From assembly GCF_000280925.3 (NCBI RefSeq), contig NZ_CP012109.1, positions 1,116,001 through 1,180,000 of the forward strand: 64,000 bases of DNA, read 5' to 3'. Both the position numbers and the translations under genes were made by a program. Under the pieces are notes generated by a model. It had not been told where the DNA came from. It saw only the letters and a list, made by a program, of their open reading frames with translations, and did no database searches. Source of the DNA: Myxococcus hansupus. GTDB taxonomy: Bacteria; Myxococcota; Myxococcia; Myxococcales; Myxococcaceae. Shown here piece by piece: positions 46,948 through 57,100 of this stretch (positions within the stretch are counted from its first letter, which is position 1; each line of letters starts with the position of its first letter).

Positions 46948-48393
46948 ATGCGCGTTCCTTCGAGCTCCGATGAGTCGCCCTCCGTCCCCGCACTCACCGC
47001 GCTGGAAGCTCGAATTCGCAAAGACCTGGAGCAGCTCGAATACCCCCGCCGTCCGTGGGTGCTGCCGCGCCGCACGCGCGACGGACAGTCCGTGCTCGAC
47101 GTGCTCGTCATCGGCGGAGGACAGAGCGGGCTCACCGCCGCCTTCGGGTTGATGCGGGAGCGCGTCACGAACCTGCTCGTGGTGGATGACTGCGAGCAGG
47201 ACCTCGCCGGGCCGTGGAAGACCTTCGCCCGCATGCACACGCTGCGGACGCCCAAGCACCTGACCGGCCCCGACCACAACCTGCCGAACCTCTGCTTCCA
47301 AGCCTGGTACGAGGCACACCACGGCGAAGGCTCCTGGGAGGCCGTGGTCCGCATCCCCAAGGAGTTGTGGGCGGACTACCTCAACTGGTACCGCCGCACG
47401 CTCGCCATCCCCTACCGCTGCGGGACGCGCGCGGGCGCCATCGCATGGAGCGCGGAGGACGACTGCTTCACGGTGCCGCTCACGGACACGCGGCAGGGCA
47501 CCACGGACCTCGTGCATGCGCGCAAGGTGGTCCTCGCCACCGGCATCGACGGTTCAGGCCGCTGGGAGGTGCCGTCCGTCGTGGCCGGCTTGCGGCGCGA
47601 GCTGTACGCACACACGCGCGACGCCATCGACTTCGAGGCGCTGCGCGGCAAGCGCGTGGGTGTGCTCGGCGCGGGGGCTTCCGCGTTCGACAATGCCTCG
47701 GTGGCGCTGGAGCAGGGCGCGGGCGAGGTCCACCTCTTCTACCGCCGCAAGTCGCTGCCCAACGTGAATCCATACCGCTGGGCCGAGTTCGTGGGCTTCC
47801 TCAAGCACCACGCGGACCTGCCAGACGCGGACCGCTGGCGCTTCATCCACCGCATCATCGAGATGGGGCAGCTTCCGCCCTCGGATACGTTCAGCCGCGC
47901 GCGGGCCTTCCCCCAGTTCCACCTGCATGGCGGAAGCCCCTGGCTCTCGGCGGAGGAGGTGGACGGCCAGGCGCGCATCTCCACGCCTCACGGACAGTTC
48001 ACCTTCGACAAGCTCATCATCGGCAGCGGCACGGTGACGGACCTGTCGCTGCGCCCGGAGCTGGCGGGGCTGCATGGTGACATCGCGTTGTGGAAGGACC
48101 GCTACATGCCGCCCGAGGGCCAGGCGAACGCGGACCTGCTGCGCCACCCGTACCTGGGCGCGCACTTCGAGCTTCAGGAGAAGCACCCGGGGCAGGCGCC
48201 GTGGCTCCAGGGCATCTTCAACTTCACCTTCGGCTGCCTGCTGTCGCTGGGGTTTGGCGGGGCGAGCATCTCCGGCATGAAGTACGGCCTGCCTCGGCTC
48301 GTGTCCGGGGTGACGCGGCAGCTCTATCTTGACGACAGGGAAGCGTTCTTCGCGTCCCTGGCGGGTTACGACGAGAAGGAATTCGAGCCATGA
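46948..48393 (+). CDS. FAD-dependent monooxygenase-like oxidoreductase at the head of the ureide operon
   Basis: A 481-residue flavoprotein with two dinucleotide folds: FAD loop VLVIGGGQSGLTAA (about 53-66) and a second loop GVLGAGASAFDNA (about 237-250) for NAD(P)H. HTLRTPKHLTGPDHNLPNL and an ATGIDGSGRWEVP stretch resemble flavin monooxygenases of the Baeyer-Villiger/FMO branch. Its stop overlaps the allantoinase start (ATGA), and it heads a run of allantoin and urate-product genes. Because no urate oxidase is visible, it could hydroxylate urate, a role played in other bacteria by the FAD enzyme HpxO. That is inference from context. Confidence 0.75.
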   Translation: MRVPSSSDESPSVPALTALEARIRKDLEQLEYPRRPWVLPRRTRDGQSVLDVLVIGGGQSGLTAAFGLMRERVTNLLVVDDCEQDLAGPWKTFARMHTLRTPKHLTGPDHNLPNLCFQAWYEAHHGEGSWEAVVRIPKELWADYLNWYRRTLAIPYRCGTRAGAIAWSAEDDCFTVPLTDTRQGTTDLVHARKVVLATGIDGSGRWEVPSVVAGLRRELYAHTRDAIDFEALRGKRVGVLGAGASAFDNASVALEQGAGEVHLFYRRKSLPNVNPYRWAEFVGFLKHHADLPDADRWRFIHRIIEMGQLPPSDTFSRARAFPQFHLHGGSPWLSAEEVDGQARISTPHGQFTFDKLIIGSGTVTDLSLRPELAGLHGDIALWKDRYMPPEGQANADLLRHPYLGAHFELQEKHPGQAPWLQGIFNFTFGCLLSLGFGGASISGMKYGLPRLVSGVTRQLYLDDREAFFASLAGYDEKEFEP

Positions 48394-49760
48394 GTGGAGA
48401 GCAGTTCGTGGTGCGCGGCCGTCGCGTGGTCACGGGCGAAGGCGTGCGCGAGGCAGCCGTCGTGGTGCGCGATGGCAAAATCGCCGCGGTGGTGTCTCAC
48501 GCGGAAATCCCAGCGGGGTTGCCCGTGCTGGACGTGGGCGACAAGGTGGTGATGCCGGGCGTGGTGGACAGCCATGCCCACATCAACGAGCCCGGCCGCA
48601 CGGAGTGGGAGGGCTTCGAGACGGCCACGCGCGCGGCGGCCGCGGGCGGCATCACCACGGTGGTGGACATGCCGCTCAACTCACTGCCGCCCACCACCAC
48701 GCTGGAGGCGCTCCAGCTCAAGGCGGAGGCGGCGCGTCCCCGCTGTCACGTGGACCACGCGTTCTGGGGCGGCGTCATCCCCGGCAACGCGCACGAACTG
48801 GAGGCGCTCATCGACGCGGGCATCGCGGGCTTCAAGTGCTTCCTGTGCCCGTCCGGCGTGGACGAGTTCCCGCACGCGACGCGCGAGGTGCTCGATGTGG
48901 CGATGCCCATCCTCGCGCGGCGGGGCATTCCGCTCATCGTCCACGCGGAGCTGGAGTCGCCGGTGGAGGGGCTCACGCCCGGAGGCGACGCGCGCACGTA
49001 CCGGGGCTACCTGGAGTCGCGGCCGAAGCGCTGGGAGAACGACGCCATCCGGATGATGGTGGAGCTGGCGCGCGTGCATCGTTGCCGCGTGCACATCGTC
49101 CACCTGTCCTCGGCGGAGGCCCTGCCCGTGCTGCGCGACGCCCGGCGCGAGGGGCTCGACGTGTCGGTGGAGACGTGTCCGCACTACCTCAGCTTCACGG
49201 CGGAGGAGATTGAGGACGGCGCCACCCACTTCAAGTGCGCGCCGCCCATCCGCGAGGCGGAGAACCGCGAGCGGCTGTGGACGGGGCTGGCGCAGGGGGA
49301 CATCGAGCTGGTGGTGTCGGACCACTCGCCGTGCACGCCCGCGTTGAAGCACCTGGAGCGCGGAGATTTCGGCGCGGCCTGGGGTGGCATCGCGTCGTTG
49401 CAGCTCAGCCTCCCCGCGGTCTGGACAGAGGCGAAGCGGCGCGGCCTGGGGCTGGAATCCCTGGTGCGCTGGATGTGCGAGGCTCCCGCGCGGCTGGTGG
49501 GGCTCGCGGGCGTGAAGGGGACATTGGCGCCGGGCGCGGACGCGGACCTCGTGGTGTTCGACCCGGACGCTTCATTCACCGTGGAGCCCCAGCGCCTGTT
49601 ACATCGTCATCCGATAACACCCTACGCGGGTCGCACGTTGACGGGCGTGGTGGAGATGACGTTCCTGCGAGGGACGAGGATTTTCGAGCGCGGCCAGCCG
49701 TTGCCGCGTCCGGTGGGTCACTGGGTGCGCCGCCCCGTGGGTTCGCGCGCCGCTGCTTGA
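48390..49760 (+). CDS. allB: Allantoinase
   Basis: Opens allantoin to allantoate. The 456-residue amidohydrolase has the metal motif VVDSHAHINEPGRTEWEGFE, the carboxylated lysine region AGFKCFLCPS, HAELESP, HIVHLSSAEAL and the late VVSDHSPCTPALK with the catalytic Asp. GRTEWEGF and SPCTPALK are typical of AllB rather than dihydropyrimidinase. The start overlaps the preceding gene by 4 nt. Allantoicase follows after 21 bases. Confidence 0.95.
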   Translation: MSGEQFVVRGRRVVTGEGVREAAVVVRDGKIAAVVSHAEIPAGLPVLDVGDKVVMPGVVDSHAHINEPGRTEWEGFETATRAAAAGGITTVVDMPLNSLPPTTTLEALQLKAEAARPRCHVDHAFWGGVIPGNAHELEALIDAGIAGFKCFLCPSGVDEFPHATREVLDVAMPILARRGIPLIVHAELESPVEGLTPGGDARTYRGYLESRPKRWENDAIRMMVELARVHRCRVHIVHLSSAEALPVLRDARREGLDVSVETCPHYLSFTAEEIEDGATHFKCAPPIREAENRERLWTGLAQGDIELVVSDHSPCTPALKHLERGDFGAAWGGIASLQLSLPAVWTEAKRRGLGLESLVRWMCEAPARLVGLAGVKGTLAPGADADLVVFDPDASFTVEPQRLLHRHPITPYAGRTLTGVVEMTFLRGTRIFERGQPLPRPVGHWVRRPVGSRAAA

Positions 49761-49781
49761 AGCACTTGGGAGAAACACACC

Positions 49782-50804
49782 ATGCATGCACCCGAAGAGG
49801 GAAAGCTGCGCGTCGCCTTCACCGAGCTCATCGACCTGGCCGCGGAGAACGTGGGCGGCCAGGCGTTGCTCGCCAGTGATGAGTTCTTCGCGGGCAAGGA
49901 AAACCTGTTGAAGCCGGGACGAGGCATCTTCATCCCCGGCAAGTTCACGGAGAATGGCAAGTGGATGGACGGCTGGGAGTCGCGCCGCAAGCGCGTGCCC
50001 GGCCACGACTGGTGCATCCTCAAGCTGGGCATGCCCGGCGTCATTCGCGGCGTGGACATCGACACCAACCACTTCCTCGGCAACTTCCCCGAGTACGCCT
50101 CGGTGGACGCGCTGGCGGTGGAAGGCGAGCCCACGCCGGAGGCGCTCGCCGCGGCCACCTGGACGCCCATCCTCCCGCAGCTCAAGCTCCAGGGCGGCAC
50201 GCGCAACCTGTTCCCCATCGCCAGCGACCAGCGCTGGACGCACCTGCGCCTCAACATCTTCCCGGACGGCGGTGTGGCTCGCTTCCGCGTGCACGGCGAG
50301 GTGCGGCCGGACTTCGAGCGCCTGTCGCGCGCGGACGGCACGGTGGACCTCGCGGCGGCGGAGAACGGCGGCACGGTGATGGCGTGCAACGACGCCTTCT
50401 TCGGTCCCAAGGACAACCTCATCCTCCCGGGCCGCGCGGCCAACATGGGCGAGGGCTGGGAGACACGGCGCAAGCGCGTGCTACCGGGCTTCGACTGGAT
50501 CGTGGTGAAGCTGGCCGTCCCTGGCACCGTGCAGCGCGTGGAGGTGGACACCGCGTACTTCAAGGGCAACTTCCCGGACACGTGCTCCATCGAGGGCTGC
50601 TCCCTGCGCGAGCCGGTGGTGGACTTCGCCAACGCGCATGACATCGCGTGGACGGAGCTGCTGCCGCGCACGAAGCTTCAGGCGGACCACCGCCACTACT
50701 TCGAATCCGAGCTGGCGGCGAAGGGGCCCTTCACCCACGTGCGCCTGAAAATCTACCCCGACGGCGGCGTCAGCCGGCTGCGGGTCCACGGGCGGCCGGC
50801 ATGA
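49782..50804 (+). CDS. alc: Allantoicase
   Basis: Splits allantoate to ureidoglycolate and urea. The 340-residue protein has the two-fold repeat typical of this enzyme: LLASDEFFAGKENLLKPGRG, WESRRKR and DTNHFLGNFP in the first half, and ACNDAFFGPKDNLILPGRA, WETRRKR and DTAYFKGNFPDTCSIEG in the second. Bacteria often use the alternative AllC amidohydrolase route, so an allantoicase implies release of urea here. The stop overlaps the uraD start (ATGA). Confidence 0.96.
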   Translation: MHAPEEGKLRVAFTELIDLAAENVGGQALLASDEFFAGKENLLKPGRGIFIPGKFTENGKWMDGWESRRKRVPGHDWCILKLGMPGVIRGVDIDTNHFLGNFPEYASVDALAVEGEPTPEALAAATWTPILPQLKLQGGTRNLFPIASDQRWTHLRLNIFPDGGVARFRVHGEVRPDFERLSRADGTVDLAAAENGGTVMACNDAFFGPKDNLILPGRAANMGEGWETRRKRVLPGFDWIVVKLAVPGTVQRVEVDTAYFKGNFPDTCSIEGCSLREPVVDFANAHDIAWTELLPRTKLQADHRHYFESELAAKGPFTHVRLKIYPDGGVSRLRVHGRPA

Positions 50805-51313
50805 GCGGCGGACTGACACGACTCAACTCGCAGTTGCCGTCGGAGGCTCGCGCGGAGCTGCTGCGTTGCTGCGGCTCGTCGCGCTGGGTGGACGGCATGG
50901 TGCGCTCGCGGCCCTTCCGTGACGAGGAGCATCTGTTCTCGGAGTCCGCGTGGCTCTGGAAGCAGACGGGGCCGGACGACTGGCGCGAGGCGATGACGCA
51001 CCATCCGCGCATTGGCGACGTGTCCCAGCTTCGCGCGAAGTTCGCGTCCACCGCGTCGTGGTCCTCGCAGGAGCAGGGCGGGGTGCAAGGCGCGGACGAG
51101 GCGGTGCTCCAGGGACTGGCGGACGGCAACGCCGAGTACGAGCGCCGCTTCGGCTTCATCTTCCTGGTGTGCGCCACGGGCAAGAGCGCGGCGGAGATGC
51201 TGGAGCTTTTGCGCGAGCGGATGGACAACGCGCCGGACGAGGAGCTGCGCATCGCGGCCGGTGAGCAGGCGAAAATCACCCGCATCCGACTGGAGAAGCT
51301 GCTGGCGCCATGA
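50801..51313 (+). CDS. uraD: 2-oxo-4-hydroxy-4-carboxy-5-ureidoimidazoline (OHCU) decarboxylase
   Basis: Converts the second product of urate oxidation to S-allantoin. The 170-residue helical protein starts at 50801 (MSGGLTRLNSQLPSEARAEL), overlapping the alc stop. The catalytic region is EAMTHHPRIGDVSQL with the essential His, followed by the conserved WSSQEQGGVQGAD and EYERRFGFIFLVCATGKSA. All are diagnostic. It overlaps uraH by 4 nt. Its presence implies that the cell makes 5-hydroxyisourate, hence has some urate-oxidising enzyme. Confidence 0.95.
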   Translation: MSGGLTRLNSQLPSEARAELLRCCGSSRWVDGMVRSRPFRDEEHLFSESAWLWKQTGPDDWREAMTHHPRIGDVSQLRAKFASTASWSSQEQGGVQGADEAVLQGLADGNAEYERRFGFIFLVCATGKSAAEMLELLRERMDNAPDEELRIAAGEQAKITRIRLEKLLAP

Positions 51314-51654
51314 GCACCCTGTCCACCCATGTCCTCGACACGAACCGGGGCCGTCCGGCGTCCGGTGTTCCCATCACCCTGGAGCTGCAAGGGGGCGCGG
51401 GGGAATGGAAGGAGCTGGCACGCGGCGTCACCAACGACGACGGCCGCGTGCGCGACTTCCTGCCCCAGGGCTCGCGCGTGGAGACTGGCGTCTACCGGAT
51501 GACCTTCGACACCGGGGCGTACTTCCGGGCGCTCGGCGTGCGCGGCTTCTATCCGTCGGTCACGGTGCTCTTCGAACTCACCGCGCCGGACGAGCACTAC
51601 CACGTCCCGCTGCTGCTGAGCCCGTTCGGCTATTCCACGTACCGCGGAAGCTGA
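51310..51654 (+). CDS. uraH: 5-hydroxyisourate hydrolase (transthyretin-like)
   Basis: Hydrolyses 5-hydroxyisourate to OHCU. The 114-residue protein opens LSTHVLDTNRGRPASGVPI, with the catalytic His of THVLD, contains a GRVRDF segment, and ends in the diagnostic SPFGYSTYRGS (YRGS tail). Length and both signature ends are exact for the family. It is the last gene of the operon, and the convergent DUF488 gene ends 5 bases away. Confidence 0.96.
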   Translation: MSTLSTHVLDTNRGRPASGVPITLELQGGAGEWKELARGVTNDDGRVRDFLPQGSRVETGVYRMTFDTGAYFRALGVRGFYPSVTVLFELTAPDEHYHVPLLLSPFGYSTYRGS

Positions 51655-51659
51655 GGCAC

Positions 51660-52067
51660 TCAGGCGTGGTGACGCGGCTTGGGCCGCCGTGAGGTTCGCG
51701 GCGGCTTCTCGGGCGCGGCATCCCGCGCGTCTTCGAGGAACTGCTGCAAGGCGGCCGCGTTGTTGTGCTCGGTGTCGTGGGCGCTGTAGACGAGCGTCAC
51801 CGTGCCGTGCCGGGCGGCCTCGAGGATGGGTTGCCACACCGAGGGATGGGCCGCGAGCTCGGCCGCGTATCGGCGGCGGAACTCGGGCCACCGCGCCGGG
51901 TCGTGGCCAAACCACTTCCGCAGCGCCGTGCTGGGCGCTGCGTCCTTCATCCAGGCATCCAGGGGAAGCGCCGTCTTGCGGACGCCCCGCGGCCACAGCC
52001 GCTCCACCAGGAAGCGCCGTCCGTCCGTGCGGCTCGCTGCTTCGTAGGCCCGCTTGAGTTGAATCAT
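51660..52067 (-). CDS. DUF488-family protein (YeaO-like)
   Basis: A 135-residue protein of a conserved but uncharacterised family. The start at 52067 (MIQLKRAYEAASRTDGRRFL) fits; family marks are FLVERLWPRGVRK, WMKDAAPSTALRKWFGHDP and the C-terminal TLVYSAHDTEHNNA. The WPRGV(R/S)K and LVYSA.d..hN.A motifs identify the YeaO group. Function is unknown. The C-terminus carries a basic tail (PPRTSRRPKPRHHA). It is a lone minus-strand gene convergent with the ureide operon. Confidence 0.88.
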   Translation of the reverse strand: MIQLKRAYEAASRTDGRRFLVERLWPRGVRKTALPLDAWMKDAAPSTALRKWFGHDPARWPEFRRRYAAELAAHPSVWQPILEAARHGTVTLVYSAHDTEHNNAAALQQFLEDARDAAPEKPPRTSRRPKPRHHA

Positions 52068-52176
52068 CGCCGCTCCGTTCCTCGTGCCGCCCGCGCGTGG
52101 CGGCATCATTCAGAGGAACAACGGCTGTCGTCCGCGAGTGCTTTCCGCGACCCGGTCATCCGCTGACGGGCTCGAC

Positions 52177-52590
52177 TCAGGTCTTCCACACGGACTGCGG
52201 CGTGGCGACGGTGGGCGCGGCGGCGTTCTCGCGGCGCAGCAGCGCGTGAATCTGGGCGATGAGCACGGGCGGCTTCACCGGCTTGACGAGGTATGCATCC
52301 GGCACGGGCTGGTCCGGCGGCCCGTCCGTGCGCGGCGCGTAGCCGCTGACGAAGATGACGGGGATGTGCTTGAGCGTGGGCTCGGCGCGGAACCGGCCGC
52401 ACAGCGCGTAGCCGTCCATGCCGTCCATGTTCACGTCGGAGAGGAGCACGTCCGGGCGGTGGGCCAGGGCCTGCGCGAGCCCGGACTCGCCGTCCGCCGC
52501 CGTGGTGCAATCGAACTCACCGGAGAGCAGGAGACGGAGCGTCTCCCGCATCGTCCATGAGTTCTCGACGATGAGGACCTTCGGCTTCAC
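52177..52590 (-). CDS. Stand-alone response-regulator receiver protein
   Basis: A 137-residue single receiver domain started at a GTG (52590). The phosphoacceptor Asp is in LLSDVNMDGMDGY; the later Lys in AYLVKPVKPP and the Ser in IFVSGYAPR are conserved. The acidic pocket usually reads DD(S), but here it is VENSWTMRET (Glu-Asn), so metal binding may be altered. No output domain. CheY- or DivK-type adaptor roles are possible. No kinase is adjacent. Confidence 0.85.
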   Translation of the reverse strand: MKPKVLIVENSWTMRETLRLLLSGEFDCTTAADGESGLAQALAHRPDVLLSDVNMDGMDGYALCGRFRAEPTLKHIPVIFVSGYAPRTDGPPDQPVPDAYLVKPVKPPVLIAQIHALLRRENAAAPTVATPQSVWKT

Positions 52591-52736
52591 GAGACCCCGA
52601 CTCTCAGGGAGGCAGCCGCCCGGCGGTGCCCGGTGCACCTTCTCTCCCCCGAAAGACCCCAGCATCACCTCTCGTGCCAACTCGGAGCAAGAGGGGGCGG
52701 CCCTCACCCACGGTTTGGGGTGGGCGCCGTGCGTCG

Positions 52737-53075
52737 CTACTCCTCGGGCGGTGGGCTGACGAGGCCCTGACGCGAGACGGCGGAGTCGGGCTCTTCGTCG
52801 CCTCGCGCTTCCCGGTCGGGGACCTCCTGGGCCGTCCATTCCTCGCCGCGCTCCACGCGCGCTTCCCACGGCGTGTCGGCGTTGGGCATCGCGTCAGCCT
52901 CGCGCGTCAGGCGCCGCGAGACGTCCGCCGCGCCGCGATCCAACGCGTCCTCCACCTGCCCCCGGTTGCGCGGTTGGAAGCTCTCCCCCGCGTGGAAGCC
53001 CGCCTGCTGGTCATCGCCGATGTCCCGGGGCCGCTCGTCCCCGGAGCCCGTGTCCTTCTTGCCCTTGCCGGCCAT
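52737..53075 (-). CDS. Hypothetical acidic protein
   Basis: A 112-residue hydrophilic protein started at 53075 (MAGKGKKDTGSGDERPRDIG). It is rich in Asp, Glu, Arg and Gly and has no hydrophobic segments, no cysteines and no domain I recognise. DDQQAGFHAGESFQPRNRGQ and VEDALDRGAADVSRRLTREA look helical. It may be intrinsically disordered. It stands alone between the receiver and protease genes. It counts as a gene mainly because its codon pattern matches that of its neighbours. Confidence 0.5.
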   Translation of the reverse strand: MAGKGKKDTGSGDERPRDIGDDQQAGFHAGESFQPRNRGQVEDALDRGAADVSRRLTREADAMPNADTPWEARVERGEEWTAQEVPDREARGDEEPDSAVSRQGLVSPPPEE

Positions 53076-53188
53076 GGTGCCGTCTCCGTGCGTCGTAGGG
53101 CGGGCGTCCACCGCGCCCTGTCCGCCACAAGTTCGGAGCCCCTCGGGCCCGGGGCAAGCGGCGTGGGCTCCGCCGAGGGGAGAGGCGG

Positions 53189-53848
53189 CTAGCGGGGCGG
53201 GGGCGGGGCCTTTCTCGCCAAGGCGGGGCGTTTGTGGGCGAGCCGCGCCACCACCTCGGCCATTCCCGACGTGGGCGCGGCGATGCGGCACGCCGCGCCG
53301 CCATGCACCAGTCCCACCACCTGCAGTTGGGCGTCCACCAACGGCGCCCCGGAGTCACCCGGCCGGCCCCGGACGGTGGTGAAGAGCGCCGCGGGCACAT
53401 CCGGCAGCGAAGGGCAGGGGGCCAGCCGCTCCAGCAGGGCGTCTTGCGGCGGGCCCGGGCGGTCGTTGCGGCCCACGAAGACCAGCGGCGCGCCCGGCGT
53501 GGGCATGGCCGCGGCGACCTCGAGCGGACGCACCGGCGCGCGGGTGTCCAAGCGGATGATGGCCATGTCCCGGCCCCGGTCGACGTGGACGTAGCCGCCT
53601 TCGAGCTGGCTCCCATCGAGGAGCGACAGCGTCACGCGGCGGTCCTGCGGCTGGACGCAGTGCGCGGCCGTCAGCACATGGCGTCCGTCCTCCACCACCA
53701 CGCCAGCGCAGTGGCCCGGCTCCAGCGTCACCGTGGCCGCGGCGACGTCCTCCAGGGCCAGGCGTGTCTCATCCGAGGTCTGACAGGCCGACAGCACCGC
53801 CGCGCCCACGCCGACCACCCACCACCGCCTCCCGCCCCCGTGTTTCAT
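53189..53848 (-). CDS. Trypsin-like serine protease lipoprotein
   Basis: A 219-residue secreted protein: signal peptide with lipobox VLSACQT, then a small S1 protease domain. The catalytic His is in VLTAAHCV, the Asp in RDMAIIRLD and the Ser in GRPGDSGAPLV; oxyanion glycines are present. Extra cysteines (ECGHC-type APCPSL, GAACRIA) may form disulphides. It is short for a full chymotrypsin fold (about 220), so parts may be trimmed. It is probably anchored to the outer membrane. It is divergent from the kinase-ATPase gene. Confidence 0.87.
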   Translation of the reverse strand: MKHGGGRRWWVVGVGAAVLSACQTSDETRLALEDVAAATVTLEPGHCAGVVVEDGRHVLTAAHCVQPQDRRVTLSLLDGSQLEGGYVHVDRGRDMAIIRLDTRAPVRPLEVAAAMPTPGAPLVFVGRNDRPGPPQDALLERLAPCPSLPDVPAALFTTVRGRPGDSGAPLVDAQLQVVGLVHGGAACRIAAPTSGMAEVVARLAHKRPALARKAPPPPR

Positions 53849-54100
53849 CCATCACCCTCGCGGCCCCGTCCTGGTGGCCGTCCTGCGAGGGAGGATGTGC
53901 ACCCACGCGTGGGCACGGGCGGGGCCGGGCCGCCGGGCAGTCGTCCAGCCGGGGCATCCGCTGTCCGGTGCTTGCCGTTGGGGCGCCTGGGTGCGGTGCT
54001 TCACTCAACGCCCGTCTGGCACCGATGATGTGTGCCTGTCGCAAGGAAACGTGATATCCCATTAACTTCTGCATTTCGTTGACCCCGCCGGTTCCCCTTC

Positions 54101-57100
54101 GTGAGCGACGAGGAGAAGACAGCAGTCCTGGACGAGCGCAGCCGTCCTCCAAGTTCGTGGGGGGACCGCATTCGCACGCCCATCACCCTGCCGGGTGCGC
54201 GCGCTGGAGAGCGCCGCTCGCTGGCCATGGGCATGGTGGTGACGGGGCGCTACCGGGTGGAAGGGCTGCTGGGCGAGGGCGGCATGGGCCGCATCTGGCT
54301 GGCGTCGGACCTGCATGAGCACCGCCGGGTGGCGCTCAAGGAGATGCAGGTCCCCGCGGGCCTGACGGCCGGCAAGACGGAGGAGCTGGTGCTGATGTTC
54401 CGGCACGAGTTCTTCGCGATGAAGAAGCTCCAGCACCCCGGCACGCTCAAGGTCTTCGACTGGGGCATGACGGAGGCCGGCAACCGCTTCATCACCATGG
54501 AGGTGGTGGACGGGCAGGACTTGAGCTCGCTGGGGCGCGAGTCGCCGCTGGACACGGCCACGCTGTACCGCGTGCTCATCCAGATGTCGCAGGTCCTGGC
54601 CTTCCTGCACTCGCGGCTGTACGTGCACTGCGACATCAAGGCCAGCAACGTCCGCATCACCCGCTCCGGCGCGGTGAAGCTGATGGACTTCGGGGTGATG
54701 CACCAGTTGGGCACGCCCAGTCCGGGCAAGCTCAAGGGCACGCTGGAGTACCTGGCGCCGGAGTGGCAGCGGGGCGCGAGCATCGACGGGCGCGCGGACC
54801 TCTACTCGCTGGGCGTCATGGCCTATTACCTGGCCACGCGGCGGCTGCCCTTCAAGCGCAACACCCCGGCGGCGCTGCTGGCGGACCACCTGACGCGTCC
54901 GCCGCCGAAGCCGTCCACCATTTGCCCGGTGGACCCGCAGTTGGAGGAAATCATCCTGCTGCTGCTGGCGAAGGATCCACGCGAGCGCTTCCAGGACGCC
55001 AGCGAGCTGATGGAGGCGCTCTGCCACGCCAGCGGCGAGCCCATGCCGGAGGAGCCGCTGTCCGCGCGCGCCAGCTACCTGCACGTGCCGGAGGTGGTGG
55101 GCCGCGCCGCGGAGCTGGAAGCGTTGATGAACGGCCTGGCCGAGGCGGACTGGGGCCAGTCCCGCGCGGTGCTGCTGGGCGCTCCGGCGGGCGTGGGCAA
55201 GACGCGGCTGCTCCAGGAGTTCGAGCTGCAGGCCAAGCTGGCGGAGCTGCCCTTTGGCCGCGGTCAGTGCCGCGCGGAGGGGCAGGCGCCGCTGACGCCC
55301 ATCGTCCAGGCGGTGCGCTGCCTGGTGCCGCTCACGCCGGCGGAGATGATGGACCGCCTGGCGCCGAAGCTGCGGCAGTTGCTGCCGGGGCTGACGCCGG
55401 ACGCGCCGGAGTCCCACCCCGTGGCGGGCGAGGAGAAGCTGGCTTTCTTCGGCGCGCTGGCCGAGTGGGTGCAGGCCCTGGGTCGGCGGATGACGCTGGT
55501 GCTGTGCTTCGAGGACCTCCAGTGGGCGGACAGCGCCACGCTGGAGGTGCTCAACGTCCTCATCCGCGCGCTGTACGGCACGCGCGGCATGGTGGTGGGC
55601 ACGTTCCGCTCCGGAGAGCTCAGCCGGCTGAGTCTGGCCTTCCAGACGGTGGACGAGAAGATCACCACCCGCATGGACCTGGAGCCGCTGGCCGTCGAGC
55701 ACGTGCGCACGCTGGTGGAGCTGGCGCTGCCGGGCTTGAGCGTGCCGGAGGCCTTCGTCACGCGGCTGCACGACACCACGGGTGGCAACGCCTTCTTCGC
55801 CACCGAGTGCCTGCGTGCGCTGGTGGAGGAGGGCGCGCTCACGCGCGTGGGCGGCCGGTGGAGCGCGGTGGAGGGGCTGGACACGCGGCCCATGCCGGCC
55901 AGCATCCACGACGCGGTGATCGCGCGCCTGGGCAGCGCTCCGGCGGAGCAGGTGTCGCTGCTGCGGCGTCTGGCGCCCGCGGGCCGCAGCCTGGAGCTGC
56001 CCATGCTCCGCGCGCTGGCGGAGCTGCCCGAGGCCGAGCTGTTCGCGGTGCTGGATGGCATCGTGGAGCGGCAGTTCCTCCAGGAGGTGGAGGGCCGCTA
56101 CGTCTTCACGCACGACACCGTGCACCAGGCCATCTACGACAGCACGCCGGAGGACGACCGGCGGATGGCGCACGGCCGCGTGGCGCTGGCGCTGCAGACG
56201 CTGCACTCGTCGCGGCCGGAGCTGTCGCGCACGGTGGGGTGGCACTACCTGCGCTCGTCGGAGCCGGAGCTGGCCATTGGCCCGCTGCTGGACGCGGGCC
56301 GGGCCGCCATCGAGGCGCAGGCGTTGCTGGAGGCGACGCTGCTGCTGAAGGAAGCGGCGATGTTGCTGGAGGCGGCGCCGGACTTCCCAGGACGCGACAG
56401 GCTGCTGCTGCGCATCTGGGTGACGATGGTGGAGGTGGGCTATTCGAGTGACCCGCCCATCTCGCTCACCTTCGCGCGCAAGCTGAGCGAGCATTGGGCC
56501 TCCACGGTGGACCTGGTGGAAGGCCGCGCGCAGGCGGTGGCCGCGCTGGAGGCCGCGTGCTCGGCGCCGGAGTCGGAGCGCCCCGCGCGCTTGAAGGAGC
56601 TCTTCCGCGAGCGTGAGGCGGATTCGTTCTCGTCGCCCGCGGACGTGTTCTGGAAGCAGGCAGAGCTGCGCATCCTCCAGGCCATGGCGCTGGCGAGCGT
56701 CGGACGCACGGACGCCCTCTCGGACCTGCTGGCGCGCGTGCGGGCCGAGCAGCCCGAGGTGTCGCCGTACCGCGCCGCGACGCTACTGGCGCCCGCGCAG
56801 TTGTGCGCCTACACGGGCCGCTTCGCGGGCGTGCTGGAGACGCAGTACGAGCAGTTGGAGCGGCTGCGCGGGCTGCGTGAAGTGACGGGCCGGCTGCCCC
56901 GGCGTCTGGCGTGGGCGCTGGGCATGGGCGGCTACATGATGAACCTGAACCTGGCGCTGCGCGGCGAGCCGCTGGACGCGCAGGCGCTTCGCGACGGGTA
57001 CGCCGTGGCGGAGTCCCACGGGTTCACGGACGTGCGCGGCTTCCACCTGTTCTCGGTGGTGACGCGCGCCGCCTTCACGGGGGACGGCGCGGCCTTCGTC

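Noticed and set aside
54062-56494. Open frame of 810 codons antisense to the kinase-ATPase gene
   Set aside because: Gln/Arg/His-rich shadow translation with no recognisable domain.
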